Positions 9,315 through 17,904 are shown, counted from the first letter of the stretch. The stretch: DNA of 64,000 nucleotides from Nocardioides sp. zg-1308 (GCF_013155375.1 NZ_JABJQY010000001.1:286280-350279); one strand, 5' to 3'. The notes: generated by a model from the letters alone, not told the origin. A program made the numbers and translations.

Positions 9315-9698
9315 CGCGCGTCGGAGTTCCGTCAGCGCAGGGCACAATAGCGACGTACCCGCTGGCGGCGGTCAGATCCGTGGAGCTGTGGAGCTTCGAG
9401 AGCACGTTGCATCGCATTCACATCCCGCTGCGTTGCTGCCCGAACGGCGACTGGGGTGGCGTTGGCGAGCACCAGCAGACCTCGATCTGCTGGAGCGGCT
9501 GGCCGACGACATGGAGAGCGAGCTGGTGCGCCTCACGATGAGCTCGTACACCTGGGGCCGACGTTCGGCCGAACTCGAGACAGACCACGACTCCGTGTGG
9601 AGACTGGGGCCTCGCGCATTTGTCAAGGATGACTTGCGCCACGGGGGCTCGACGTCACGTCTCAGTGGCGCGCCCACATCACCCGGAAGAAGACCCTC
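9315..9698. other. intergenic stretch without a supported gene
   Basis: 384 bases between the MerR regulator and the Ltp-like gene. Its GC content looks lower than the surroundings. Short open frames exist on both strands, but none has a convincing ribosome binding site or family resemblance. One plus-strand frame (about 9388-9702) reads DLLERLADDMESELVRLT, which looks helical, but it is in the same frame as a longer shadow frame and overlaps the Ltp start. The last 20 bases hold the Ltp ribosome binding site GGAAGAAG. Confidence 0.5.
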
Positions 9699-10091
9699 AT
9701 GAAGAAGCTCGTCATCGCCCTGACCGCCATGATCGCGGTGCTCGCACCTGTCGCCGCCACCGCGCCGGCCTCTGCTGCGCCGGCCGCGTCGTCGGCCGCG
9801 GCGTCGCCCCGTTCGCAGGCGATCGCCATGGCTTACAACTACATCCGCACCATGCCCTTCTCGAAGGACGGACTGGCCGACCAGCTTGAGTACGAGGGGT
9901 TCAGCCCCGCCGTCGCCAACTCGGCCGTCAACAGCATTCGCGTCAACTGGCGCGTCCAGGCCGTGAAGATGGCCAAGCGCTACCTGCAGACGATGCCGTT
10001 CTCCTGCGAGGGTCTCATCGACCAGCTCGTCTACGAGCAGTTCTCCTACGCCAACGCCTCGTACGGCGCGAACCAGACGAACGCCTGCTGA
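9699..10091 (+). CDS. small secreted protein with two Ltp-type repeats
   Basis: 130 residues. The N-terminus (MKKLVIALTAMIAVLAPVA) is a signal peptide, with likely cleavage after the Ala-rich ASA at about residue 27. The mature part has two imperfect copies of about 45 residues, containing YIRTMPFSKDGLADQLEYEGF and YLQTMPFSCEGLIDQLVYEQF. This is the pattern of the Ltp family (host cell surface-exposed lipoprotein), first known from a Streptococcus phage superinfection-exclusion protein and common in Gram-positive surface proteins. There is no lipobox, so it should be released or wall-associated. Two Cys (in the second repeat and at the last position) could form a disulfide. Confidence 0.8.
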   Translation: MKKLVIALTAMIAVLAPVAATAPASAAPAASSAAASPRSQAIAMAYNYIRTMPFSKDGLADQLEYEGFSPAVANSAVNSIRVNWRVQAVKMAKRYLQTMPFSCEGLIDQLVYEQFSYANASYGANQTNAC

Positions 10092-10147
10092 TCCCCCCAC
10101 CGAGAGAGCCGTGGCCCGAGACGGACAGCGCGGAGACCGGTCCCGGA

Positions 10148-10242
10148 CGTCATGGGCACGGGCTCCCCAGGTGACCACGCGCCATGACGTCGTCGGCGTA
10201 CGTCATGGGAACGGGCTGCCCGGGCGACCATCCGCCATGACG
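10148..10242. repeat. two tandem 42-nt palindrome-bounded repeats
   Basis: Units at 10148-10189 and 10201-10242 are both bounded by CGTCATGG and CCATGACG, with an 11-nt spacer. The interiors are alike but not identical. Each unit can fold into a hairpin, and the spacer plus inner arms make a competing dyad (CCATGACGT-N9-ACGTCATGG). On both strands each unit also spells a 12-codon ATG-to-TGA frame, a by-product of the symmetric ends. No known family is recognised. Confidence 0.8.
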
Positions 10243-10255
10243 CCCCCGGACGTGC

Positions 10256-10285
10256 GAAGAGCCGGTCCTCGCGGACCGGCTCTTC
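10256..10285. terminator. bidirectional hairpin terminator
   Basis: A 13-bp perfect stem (GAAGAGCCGGTCC with its complement) around TCGC, followed by GTTGTTC on the plus strand. It lies between the converging Ltp-like gene and the GPGG small-protein gene and can serve both. Confidence 0.8.
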
Positions 10286-10304
10286 GTTGTTCATCCTCTG
10301 GGCG

Positions 10305-10451
10305 CTACTTCGTGAAGAGGCTGACTCCACCCGGGCCCACCAGCAGGCCGACGATGATGAGGACGATGCCCCAGAGCACCTGACCCCGGACGAGCGAGAC
10401 GATGCCGGCCACCACGAGGATGACGGCAAGGATCCACAGCAGGAATGCCAT
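10305..10451 (-). CDS. GPGG-motif small membrane protein
   Basis: 48 residues. Two hydrophobic helices (residues about 3-20 and 26-39) are joined by VRGQ and followed by the conserved GPGGVSLF end. This matches the very short actinobacterial GPGG-motif membrane protein family of unknown function. The ribosome binding site AAGGGAG lies 7 nt before the ATG, and TAGGTT further upstream could be the -10 of its own promoter. It converges on the Ltp-like gene and shares its terminator. Confidence 0.85.
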   Translation of the reverse strand: MAFLLWILAVILVVAGIVSLVRGQVLWGIVLIIVGLLVGPGGVSLFTK

Positions 10452-10514
10452 TTCATGCTCCCTTCGGTTGAACCCTGAACCTAGCGTTCAGCGTTGGGAG
10501 CAAGCCAGTCGGCG

Positions 10515-12524
10515 TCACCCCTTCGGAGGGAGGGTGTCTCGCTCCTCCTCGCGCAGGCGCGGAGGCGTGAACCCCTCGGGGTGGAAGCCGGTCTTGTCCG
10601 CGTAGAACTCGCGCACGACGTCCATGTCGGCGCCCACGTCGCCGGTCGGGTGGAACGTCGGCCCCCAGCCCACGGTCCGTGACGGCACGTCGAGGAAGGC
10701 GAGGGTGATCGGGAGGCCGGTCTGGCGCGCGATCCGGTAGAAGCCGGACTTCCAGTAGTCGCCACGCGAGCGCGTGCCCTCGGCCGCGAGTCCGAGCAGC
10801 CACGGGGCGCCGCCCTCGGCCTCGGCGATCAGCTCCTTGATCGTCGCCGACGGATTCTTGCGGTCGAGCTCGACGGCGCCGGTGCGCCGCAGCAGCCAGC
10901 CCAGCGGCCCGACGAAGAGCTCCTTCTTGACCAGCAGCCGGATGGTGATCCCGTAGCTCCAGCCGAGCAGCAGGGTCAGCACCCAGTCCCAGTTGGACGT
11001 GTGCGGGGCGCCGACGAGCACGCCGCGCTCGGGCACCTCGCCCGCCGTCCTCCAGCCGACGGCGCGCAGGGCGAGGCGCGCGACCGTACGCCGCACTCCC
11101 CCGCCGCCGGTCGCCGCCGGGACGGGTGCGGTCGGCTCGACCGAGGACGTGCGGGACGCGGCGGCCCGGGCGCGACCCGCCTTGCGCTCGCGCGCGAGGT
11201 CCCACAGGTAGTGGTCGAAGTCGACCTCCATCGTGTGCCGCGGCGAGTCGTAGAACTGACGCCTGTCGCGCGCGTGCTCCGCGGACATCTGGCGTCGTAC
11301 GACCGCGTCGGACGGCGGCACGTAGCGGCCGGTCAACGTGTCGGCGATCCACGCCGACTGCGCCTCCGCCAGCGGCATGACGGCGCCGATGGCCTGGAGC
11401 AGGCCGAGGAAGTAGAGGCCGGGGAGGTCGGGGTGGACCGTCCGCTTCCACAGCGGCAGCTCGTTGCCGGGGGCGGACACCAGGTCGGGGTCGAGGAACG
11501 GGAAGCTCACCCGGTAGCCGGTGGCCCACACGATCAGGTCGGCCGGGACGCTCGAGCCGTCGACGAAGACCACGCGGTCGCCGTCGAGGCGCTCGATGCC
11601 CGGCTTGGCGGTGACGGCGCCCGCCTCGAGCCGGTCGCGGATCTTCTCCGACTGCACCGGGTGCGACTGGCCGGGCTTGTGGCTGGGGTCGGGCAGGCCG
11701 TACTTCGTCAGGCTGCCGGCGACCGTCGCTCCGAGCCGCAGCCGGGCGGCGGTCACCCGCCACGGCATCCAGCCGGGCAGGGCCACCTGGTCCGACGGCC
11801 GGCCGAGGAAGAACTTGCGCAGCACCCACTCGCTGCGCCGCACCGACCACGTCGTCGTACGCGCCGTGGCGGAGGCGTCGACGGCGATGTCCATCGCGGA
11901 GTTGCCGGCGCCGACGACCACGACGTCGCGGCCCTCGACCTGGTCGGCCGAGCGGTAGTCGTGCGCGTGCAGCTGGTCGCCGTCGAACGTGCCGGGGTAG
12001 GCAGGCTCGGGCCAGCGCGGGTCCCAGTGGTGCCCGTTGGCGACGAGGACCGCGTCGTAGGTCCGGGTCTCCGTGCCGCCGGGGCCGGTGACGCGGACGT
12101 CCCAGCGGCCGTCGGCGGTGCGCGAGACGTCCTCGACGGTCGTGTCGAAGGTGATCGTGTGGCGGAAGCCGAAGTGGTCGACGTACTGGTCGAAGTAGGC
12201 AGCGACTTGGTCGTGGCGGGCGTAGGGCGGGTAGTCCGCCGGCATCGGGAAGTCGGAGTAGGCCATCCGCGGGCACGAGGTGTTGATCTCGAGCGAGTCG
12301 TAGCAGGCCGACTGGCCGTTGGAGTTGTCGAGGACCCAGGTCCCGCCGATGTCGTGGCCCATCTCGAAGCAGTCGAACGGGATGCCGGCCAGGTAGAGGT
12401 GCTTGGCGGCCGTGATGCCCGAGGAGCCGGCCCCGATGACGCAGGCGCGGGGCAGCGACTCGTCGACCGGCACCGGGACGGTCTGGGCCGGTGCGCGGTG
12501 GGACTGCTTGACGAGGTAGGCCAT
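10515..12524 (-). CDS. flavin-containing monooxygenase fused to a PlsC-type acyltransferase
   Basis: 669 residues with two enzymes. The first (1 to about 440) is an FMO/Baeyer-Villiger-like flavoprotein: FAD motif GAGSSG at 31-36, GGTWV after it, the region ANGHHWDPRWPEP, a second nucleotide motif VVGAGNSAMDIA near residue 210, and WATGYRVSFPFLDPDL. After a Ser/Ala/Pro-rich linker (about 440-475) comes a 1-acylglycerol-3-phosphate acyltransferase-like domain with HTSNWD (H508, D513, the catalytic HX4D box) and EGTR (582-585). The frame is continuous. It starts 10 nt after the GroES-like gene stop and is the last gene of the nikM unit. The substrates of both halves are unknown; an oxidised or acylated lipid product is a guess. 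Confidence 0.88.
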   Translation of the reverse strand: MAYLVKQSHRAPAQTVPVPVDESLPRACVIGAGSSGITAAKHLYLAGIPFDCFEMGHDIGGTWVLDNSNGQSACYDSLEINTSCPRMAYSDFPMPADYPPYARHDQVAAYFDQYVDHFGFRHTITFDTTVEDVSRTADGRWDVRVTGPGGTETRTYDAVLVANGHHWDPRWPEPAYPGTFDGDQLHAHDYRSADQVEGRDVVVVGAGNSAMDIAVDASATARTTTWSVRRSEWVLRKFFLGRPSDQVALPGWMPWRVTAARLRLGATVAGSLTKYGLPDPSHKPGQSHPVQSEKIRDRLEAGAVTAKPGIERLDGDRVVFVDGSSVPADLIVWATGYRVSFPFLDPDLVSAPGNELPLWKRTVHPDLPGLYFLGLLQAIGAVMPLAEAQSAWIADTLTGRYVPPSDAVVRRQMSAEHARDRRQFYDSPRHTMEVDFDHYLWDLARERKAGRARAAASRTSSVEPTAPVPAATGGGGVRRTVARLALRAVGWRTAGEVPERGVLVGAPHTSNWDWVLTLLLGWSYGITIRLLVKKELFVGPLGWLLRRTGAVELDRKNPSATIKELIAEAEGGAPWLLGLAAEGTRSRGDYWKSGFYRIARQTGLPITLAFLDVPSRTVGWGPTFHPTGDVGADMDVVREFYADKTGFHPEGFTPPRLREEERDTLPPKG

Positions 12525-12534
12525 CAGAGGTCCA

Positions 12535-12864
12535 TCAGAGGTAGAGCCCGGTGGAGCCGCCCTCGAGGCGCTCGGCGGCGACGGCGTGGACGTCGCGCTC
12601 GCGCATGACGACGTAGACCTCGCCGTGGACCTCGACCTCGGACTTGTCCTCGGGGTCGAACAGCACCCGGTCGCCGACCTCGACGGCCCGCGCGTGCGGG
12701 CCGACGGCGATCACGCGGGACCAGGCCAGTCGCCGGGCGCCCATCGCCGCGGTGGCGGGGATGACGATGCCGCCGCTGGAGCGGCGCTCGCCGGCCTCCT
12801 GGTCGACCTCGACCAGCACCCGGTCGTGCAGCATCTTGATCGGGGCGCTGCCGCCCGTCGCCAT
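12535..12864 (-). CDS. GroES/Cpn10-like co-chaperonin
   Basis: 109 residues with the Cpn10 beta-barrel pattern: PIKMLHDRVLVEVD at the N-terminus, GGIVIPATA in the position of the mobile loop and following strand, VGDRVLFDPEDKSEVEVHGE, and VVMRERDVHAV at the end. No groEL or second canonical groES is in the window. The divergent sequence (GARRLAWSRVIAVGP) suggests an accessory paralogue, not the housekeeping GroES. It sits between a DUF3618 gene and the FMO-acyltransferase gene with short gaps (17 and 10 nt), downstream of the nickel importer genes. Confidence 0.85.
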   Translation of the reverse strand: MATGGSAPIKMLHDRVLVEVDQEAGERRSSGGIVIPATAAMGARRLAWSRVIAVGPHARAVEVGDRVLFDPEDKSEVEVHGEVYVVMRERDVHAVAAERLEGGSTGLYL

Positions 12865-12881
12865 GCCGCCGGTCGGGGTGC

Positions 12882-13126
12882 TCAGCTCGCGACCCTTCGC
12901 ACGATCACGAGCAGGACGACGACGCCGACGACGGCGCCCGCGGCCTTGAGGATGTTGTCGGTGCGCGGCTCACCCGTGCCGGGGTCCACGAAGCTGGCCT
13001 TCACCGCCGCCACCTGGCGACCGACGATGGTCTTGGGGTGGGCGCGGTGGGCGAGCTGGTCGATGGTCGAGGCCAGACGCTGCCGCGTCTCCTCGATCTC
13101 GCGCTCGAGCGCGCTCATGTCCTGGG

Positions 13127-13130
<4 letters not shown>
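12882..13130 (-). CDS. DUF3618 membrane-anchored small protein
   Basis: 82 residues. An N-terminal amphipathic segment, LEREIEETRQRLASTIDQL, is the DUF3618 signature. A basic stretch and one C-terminal membrane helix (AAGAVVGVVVLLVIVRRVAS) follow. The family is actinobacterial and functionally uncharacterised. The GTG at 13130 overlaps the nikO stop by 4 nt; an ATG at 13118 is the alternative start. Confidence 0.85.
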
Positions 13131-13911
<781 letters not shown>

Positions 13912-13915
<4 letters not shown>

Positions 13916-14580
13916 GACGGCAGCTTGCCGTCGTAGCCGCGCGAGAGCATGGCGAGGTGGACGCGCTCGCCGCGCTCGTAGGAGCGGATGAACAGCGCGC
14001 CGAGCGAGCGGGCCAGCACGGGCCAGTGCCGCGGGGAGCGCGGGTCGCAGCCGCGCGAGCGCAGCGCCGTCATCATCCGCGCGAGCTCGGCGGTGACCAC
14101 GTCGAGGTAGCGGATCATGAACCCCATGATCTGCACGACGAGCTCGGGCATGCGCAGCCGCTGGAGGCCGCGGAGCAGGTCCTGCGGCTCGGTCGTGGCG
14201 GCGAGGGTGAGCGAGGCCAGCACGCCGATGCTGCCCTTGACGAGCAGCGCGACACCGGCGGCGAGGCCCGGCTCGGAGACCGTCACGCCCAGGACCTCGG
14301 TGCGCGGCCCGTGGGAGATGAACGGCATCAGCACCGCGAAGACCGCGAACGGCAGCTCCACGACCATCCGCGGCAGGAGGTAGGTCAGCGGCACCCGGGA
14401 CACGGCGATGACGCCGAGCAGGACCAGCGCCTCCAGCGCGAACAGGGCGTACGCCTCGCGCGGGGTCGCGACGACCAGCAGCATGAACCCCAGCAGCGCG
14501 AGGACCTTGAGGTGCGCGGGGGCGCGGTGGACCGGGCTGTGGGCGTGGAAGTGGAGGCGGTGCCCGTGCCCCGCGCCCAT
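13912..14580 (-). CDS. nikQ: ECF transporter transmembrane component (NikQ/CbiQ)
   Basis: 222 residues with about five to six membrane helices. The two Ala-Arg-Gly-like coupling motifs of CbiQ proteins are visible as ALRSRGCDP and AMLSRGYDG in the last 50 residues; these contact the ATPase. The His-rich N-terminus (GHGHRLHFHAHSPVH) may help gather metal. The ATG shares its A with the stop codon of the upstream gene. Confidence 0.92.
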
Positions 14581-14888
14581 CAGGCGTCCGCGTCGTGGGG
14601 CTGGCGCCGCCGGACCACCCAGAACAGGCCGGTGCTGAGCGCCAGCATGACCAGGACGCCGATCACCCCGGCGACCCCGCCGCTGGTGCGGGCGTCGTCG
14701 ATGCCGGAGGTCTGGTAGTCCGCGAGCGGGCTGTCGGCGGTGGCGGAGTCCTCCGCCGTGTCGATGAAGCCGGTCTGCTCCGCGACGTGCTCGAGGCCGT
14801 CGGGGTGCGAGCTGGCGTAGTAGCTGGCGACACCCGCCACGAGCAGGCAGACGACCAGCGCGACGGCGAAGAAGCGACGGGTGCTCAC
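14580..14888 (-). CDS. PDGLE-domain protein, NikN/CbiN-like subunit
   Basis: 102 residues with two membrane helices, one at the N-terminus and one at residues about 72-92. HPDGLEHVAEQTGF is the PDGLE motif of the small auxiliary subunits that accompany CbiM/NikM-type transporters. The region between the helices is acidic and extracytoplasmic. The GTG at 14888 overlaps the nikM stop by 4 nt. It probably works with NikM in metal loading. Confidence 0.85.
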   Translation of the reverse strand: MSTRRFFAVALVVCLLVAGVASYYASSHPDGLEHVAEQTGFIDTAEDSATADSPLADYQTSGIDDARTSGGVAGVIGVLVMLALSTGLFWVVRRRQPHDADA

Positions 14889-15574
14889 GAGGGCACCACC
14901 GTGCGGGTGATGAGCTCGCGCTCGGCGACGAGCGGTCGGGCGCCGTGGACCAGGTCGGGGCGGGTGGCGACCACGCTGGCGACGACGAGCCCGGTGATCA
15001 CGGCCTCGCCGATCCCGATGACGGTGTGCCAGCCGAGCATCGCGGTCGCGACCGCGCCGAGGTCGACCGGCGCGTTGCCGCCGACGGCGAAGAGGCCCGT
15101 GAAGACGAGGGCGGCGACCGGCACGCTCACGAACGCGCCGACGGCCGCGGCCGGCGCCACGAGCTCGAGGCGGCCGGGCAGCACGCGGCGCAGCAGGACG
15201 AAGACGGCCCACCCGACCGCGACGGTGACGACGCCGATGAGGGTGACGTTGGTGCCGAGCGCGGTCACGCCGCCGTCGGCCATGAGCAGCGCCTGCACCA
15301 CCAGCACGACCGAGAGGCACAGCACGGCCGTCCAGGGCCCGACCAGGACGGCGGCGAGGGCGCCGCCCATCAGGTGGCCGCTGGTGCCCGCGCCCACGGG
15401 GAAGTTGATCATCTGGGCGGCGAACACGAAGGTGGCGACGAGGCCGGCCATGGGCGCCGTACGGTCGTCGAGCTCGCGGCGCGCGCCCCGCAGGGACACC
15501 GCCACCGCGGCCGCCGCCACCGCGCCGGTGGCCACCGAGGTGGGGGCGTCGAGGAAGCCGTCGGGCACGTGCAC
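14885..15574 (-). CDS. nikM: ECF nickel transporter substrate-binding component (NikM/CbiM)
   Basis: 229 residues, about seven hydrophobic helices. It begins (M)HVPDGFLDAPTS; in this family the N-terminal Met-His supplies metal ligands, so the start codon choice matters. The GTG at 15574 gives exactly this N-terminus and has AGGAG 7 nt upstream. MINFPVGAGTSGHLMGGAL is the conserved CbiM core with the third-position His. It is the first gene of the operon, about 100 nt downstream of the Nur-box match. Confidence 0.93.
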   Translation of the reverse strand: MHVPDGFLDAPTSVATGAVAAAAVAVSLRGARRELDDRTAPMAGLVATFVFAAQMINFPVGAGTSGHLMGGALAAVLVGPWTAVLCLSVVLVVQALLMADGGVTALGTNVTLIGVVTVAVGWAVFVLLRRVLPGRLELVAPAAAVGAFVSVPVAALVFTGLFAVGGNAPVDLGAVATAMLGWHTVIGIGEAVITGLVVASVVATRPDLVHGARPLVAERELITRTVVPS

Positions 15575-15673
15575 GTCGTCACTCCTGGCTGGTCGGCTGC
15601 TGGTCGGCTGCTGGTTGGATGTCTGGTGGCCGGCACGGATCCCCCGATACCGCGCCGGCACGCCTCGACCTTA

Positions 15674-15690
15674 TTGCAATCGTCTTGCAA
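15674..15690. promoter_or_regulatory. Nur box (nickel-responsive Fur-family operator)
   Basis: TTGCAA-N5-TTGCAA matches the Nur consensus described for Streptomyces coelicolor (tTGCaa-N5-ttGCAA) at every specified base. It lies 100 nt upstream of the nikM start and 38 nt upstream of the divergent bcp start, so Nur with nickel could repress nikM and possibly affect bcp. No nur gene is in the window. Confidence 0.8.
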
Positions 15691-15727
15691 CAACCACCCG
15701 GGTCCACCCACGCGCACAGGAGCTCCC

Positions 15728-16198
15728 ATGTCCGACCGTCTCGCCCCCGGCGACCCCGCCCCCGACTTCACCCTCACCAGCGACACCGAGGAGCAGGTGA
15801 GCCTCGCGGACCTGCGCGGCAAGAAGGTGATCGTCTACTTCTACCCGGCGGCCATGACGCCCGGCTGCACGACGCAGGCCTGCGACTTCACCGAGTCCCT
15901 CGACTCGCTGCGCGGGGCCGGCTACGAGGTCCTCGGGGTGTCCAAGGACAAGCCGGCCAAGCTGGCGACGTTCCGCGAGCGCGACGCCCTGACCCTCACC
16001 CTGCTGTCCGACGAGGACCTGGCGGTGCACCGCGCGTACGGCGCGCACGGCACCAAGAAGCTCTACGGCAAGGAGGTCCAGGGTGTGCTCCGCTCGACCT
16101 TCGTGGTCGACGAGGACGGCAAGGTCGAGCTCGCGCAGTACAACGTCAAGGCCACCGGCCACGTGGCCAAGCTGCGCCGGGACCTCGGGCTGGACTGA
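15728..16198 (+). CDS. bcp: thioredoxin-dependent peroxiredoxin (BCP type)
   Basis: 156 residues. GDPAPDFTLTSD is the start of the AhpC/TSA fold. The active site is PAAMTPGCTTQACDF, with peroxidatic Cys in the PxxxTxxC motif and the second Cys five residues later, as in BCP/PrxQ proteins. It reduces hydroperoxides with thioredoxin in the cytoplasm. AGGAG lies 5 nt before the ATG. It is divergent from the nickel operon, with the Nur-box match in the shared region. Confidence 0.94.
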   Translation: MSDRLAPGDPAPDFTLTSDTEEQVSLADLRGKKVIVYFYPAAMTPGCTTQACDFTESLDSLRGAGYEVLGVSKDKPAKLATFRERDALTLTLLSDEDLAVHRAYGAHGTKKLYGKEVQGVLRSTFVVDEDGKVELAQYNVKATGHVAKLRRDLGLD

Positions 16199-16211
16199 GG
16201 CCCCGCGCCGT

Positions 16212-16272
16212 ACACGTGTCCGAGATGTCGCCTCGCCGCGACCGGCGGCGGGGCAGCATCTCGGACACGTGT
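16212..16272. repeat. long inverted repeat between bcp and the tRNA gene
   Basis: Perfect 16-bp arms, ACACGTGTCCGAGATG and its complement, extend inward through a GC-rich, nearly complementary core with a CGAC loop. It begins 13 nt after the bcp stop and probably ends its transcript. There is no T-tract, so it could instead act as an mRNA 3' stabiliser or be a dispersed repeat. Confidence 0.75.
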
Positions 16273-16286
16273 GAGGATGTGGCCGC

Positions 16287-16360
16287 GCGCTCGTAGCCCA
16301 ATTGGCAGAGGCACCAGGTTTAGGTCCTGGCCAGTGAGAGTTCGAGTCTCTCCGAGCGCA
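16287..16360 (+). tRNA. tRNA with Leu anticodon UAG and class I variable loop
   Basis: 74 nt. Acceptor GCGCTCG pairs perfectly with CGAGCGC; the D arm has a 3-bp GCC/GGC stem; the anticodon stem CCAGG/CCTGG encloses TTTAGGT with anticodon TAG; the variable loop is 5 nt (CCAGT); the T arm is GAGAG-TTCGAGT-CTCTC; the discriminator is A73. Leu tRNAs normally have a long variable arm, so the short loop is unusual. CCA is not encoded. Confidence 0.88.
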
Positions 16361-16425
16361 CCCGGACGTCGCGGACTTCGCCCGACCTCCCGCGGTGTGA
16401 CCCCGCTCACCACTAGGGTCCGCGC

Positions 16426-17301
16426 ATGGACTCCGCGCTGACCACCGTCGGACTGCCCCTCGCGCTGGCGATCATCATGTTCGGCCTCGGCCTCGACCTG
16501 ACGGTCGCCGACTTCCGGCGGGTCGGCCGGGCGCCCCGCGCCGTCGCGGTGGCGCTGGCGTGCCAGATCGTCCTGCTGCCGGCGATCTGCTTCGGGCTGG
16601 TGGTGCTCTTCGACCTGCCGGCCCTGCTCGGCATCGGCATGCTGCTGCTCGCCGCCTCACCCGGCGGCACGACGGCCAACCTCTTCAGCCACCTGTTCCG
16701 CGGCGACGTCGCGCTCAACATCACGCTCACCGCGATCAACACCGTGGTCGCCGTCGTCACGCTGCCGCTGATCACCGGCCTGGCCATCGCGTGGTACGAC
16801 CGCCAGGACGACGTCACGATGCCGCTGGTCGAGATCGTCAAGGTGTTCGCGCTGATCCTGCTGCCCGTCGGCATCGGCATGGTGGTCAACAACCGCGCCC
16901 CGGGCTTCGCGCGGCGCATGGACAAGCCGGTGCGGATCGGCTCGGCGGTGATCCTGGCGATCCTGGTCCTGGGCATCCTGGTCGACCAGCTCGAGAACGT
17001 CGGCGACTACCTCGCCGACGTCGGGCTGATCACCGCGCTGTTCTGCGCGATCAGCCTGGTCGTGGGCTACGTCGTGCCGAAGGCGTTCGGGGTCACCGGG
17101 CCGCAGGCGATCGCCTCGTCGATGGAGGTCGGCGTGCACAACGCGACCCTCGCCATCTTCGTCGCCGTCGAGGTGCTCGACGAGGTCGAGATCTCGGTGC
17201 CGGCGGCGGTCTACTCGATCGTCATGTTCGTGTTCGCCGCCCTGTGGGGCACGTGGGTGTCGCGCCGGGTGTCGTCCCGCGAGGACGTCTCAGTCGCCTG
17301 A
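16426..17301 (+). CDS. bile acid:sodium symporter (BASS) family transporter
   Basis: 291 residues with about nine membrane helices. ASPGGTTANLFSHL is the conserved region of BASS proteins that lines the substrate site, and SSMEVGVHNATLAIFVA is the second crossover motif (E and N residues bind sodium in studied members). The substrate in actinobacteria is unknown; pantoate, keto acids or other organic anions are transported by relatives. TAGGGT at 16414-16419 precedes the ATG by 6 nt. Its 3' end overlaps the converging rdgB by 12 nt. Confidence 0.88.
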   Translation: MDSALTTVGLPLALAIIMFGLGLDLTVADFRRVGRAPRAVAVALACQIVLLPAICFGLVVLFDLPALLGIGMLLLAASPGGTTANLFSHLFRGDVALNITLTAINTVVAVVTLPLITGLAIAWYDRQDDVTMPLVEIVKVFALILLPVGIGMVVNNRAPGFARRMDKPVRIGSAVILAILVLGILVDQLENVGDYLADVGLITALFCAISLVVGYVVPKAFGVTGPQAIASSMEVGVHNATLAIFVAVEVLDEVEISVPAAVYSIVMFVFAALWGTWVSRRVSSREDVSVA

Positions 17302-17904
17302 GAGGTCCGCGGCGACGTGGGTCACCAGCTCGCGCAGCGCCCGCCCCCGGTGGGAGATGCGGTCCTTCTCGGCCGGGTCGAGCTCGGCGGAGGTGAGGCC
17401 TTCCGCGTCGTGCTCGACGGCGACGAAGAGGACGTCGTAGCCGAACCCGCCGCTCCCCCTGGGCTCGCGGATGATGCGGCCGTCCATGCGTCCCTCGACC
17501 ACCCGCTCGCGCCCGTCGGGCATCACCCACGCGACGGCGCAGGCGAAGTGCGCGCCCCGGCGCTCGTCCGGGACGTCGTGGAGCTGGTCGAGCAGGAGCT
17601 GGTTGTTGCGCGCGTCGCTCTTGGGCGGGCCGGACCAGCGCGCGGACAGCACGCCGGGCATCGCGTTGAGCGCGTCGACGCACAGGCCGCTGTCGTCCGC
17701 GACCGACGGCAGCCCGGTGGCCGCGACCCCAGCGCGGGCCTTCAGCAGCGCGTTGCCGGCGAAGGTGGGCTGGTCCTCGACGGGCTCGACGTAGCCCTCG
17801 ACGTCGGCGATGCCGAGGACCTCGACGTCCGGCACCGCCTCGGCCAGGATGCGCTGCATCTCGAGGATCTTCTTGCCGTTGGCCGAGGCGAGGAACACCT
17901 TCAT
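17290..17904 (-). CDS. rdgB: RdgB/HAM1 family non-canonical purine NTP pyrophosphatase
   Basis: 204 residues. The N-terminal [18 protein letters not shown] contains the (S/T)xNxxK substrate site, and [14 protein letters not shown] is the DDSGL catalytic and metal-binding motif. It removes dITP and XTP from the nucleotide pool. The start overlaps the rph stop by 4 nt (ATGA), and rph-rdgB is a conserved actinobacterial pair. Confidence 0.94.
   Translation of the reverse strand: MKVFLASANGKKILEMQRILAEAVPDVEVLGIADVEGYVEPVEDQPTFAGNALLKARAGVAATGLPSVADDSGLCVDALNAMPGVLSARWSGPPKSDARNNQLLLDQLHDVPDERRGAHFACAVAWVMPDGRERVVEGRMDGRIIREPRGSGGFGYDVLFVAVEHDAEGLTSAELDPAEKDRISHRGRALRELVTHVAADLSGD

Noticed and set aside
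9388..9702. Small plus-strand gene after the MerR regulator
   Set aside because: It overlaps the Ltp start, has no ribosome binding site, and is in the same frame as a longer shadow frame of the regulator.
10203..10238. Twelve-codon minus-strand peptide gene in each repeat unit
   Set aside because: The frames appear on both strands as a consequence of the TCATGG/CCATGA symmetric ends and lack ribosome binding sites.
10148..10242. CRISPR array
   Set aside because: There are only two units with an 11-nt spacer, and no cas genes; the units are internally palindromic, unlike CRISPR repeat-spacer spacing.
15575..15673. Cobalamin riboswitch upstream of nikM
   Set aside because: The 100 nt between nikM and the Nur-box match contain no B12-box-like sequence or room for the full aptamer, and the Nur-box match gives a better explanation.
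16287..16360. Amber suppressor tRNA
   Set aside because: The anticodon is UAG, which reads CUA/CUG codons. A suppressor of the UAG stop would need CUA.
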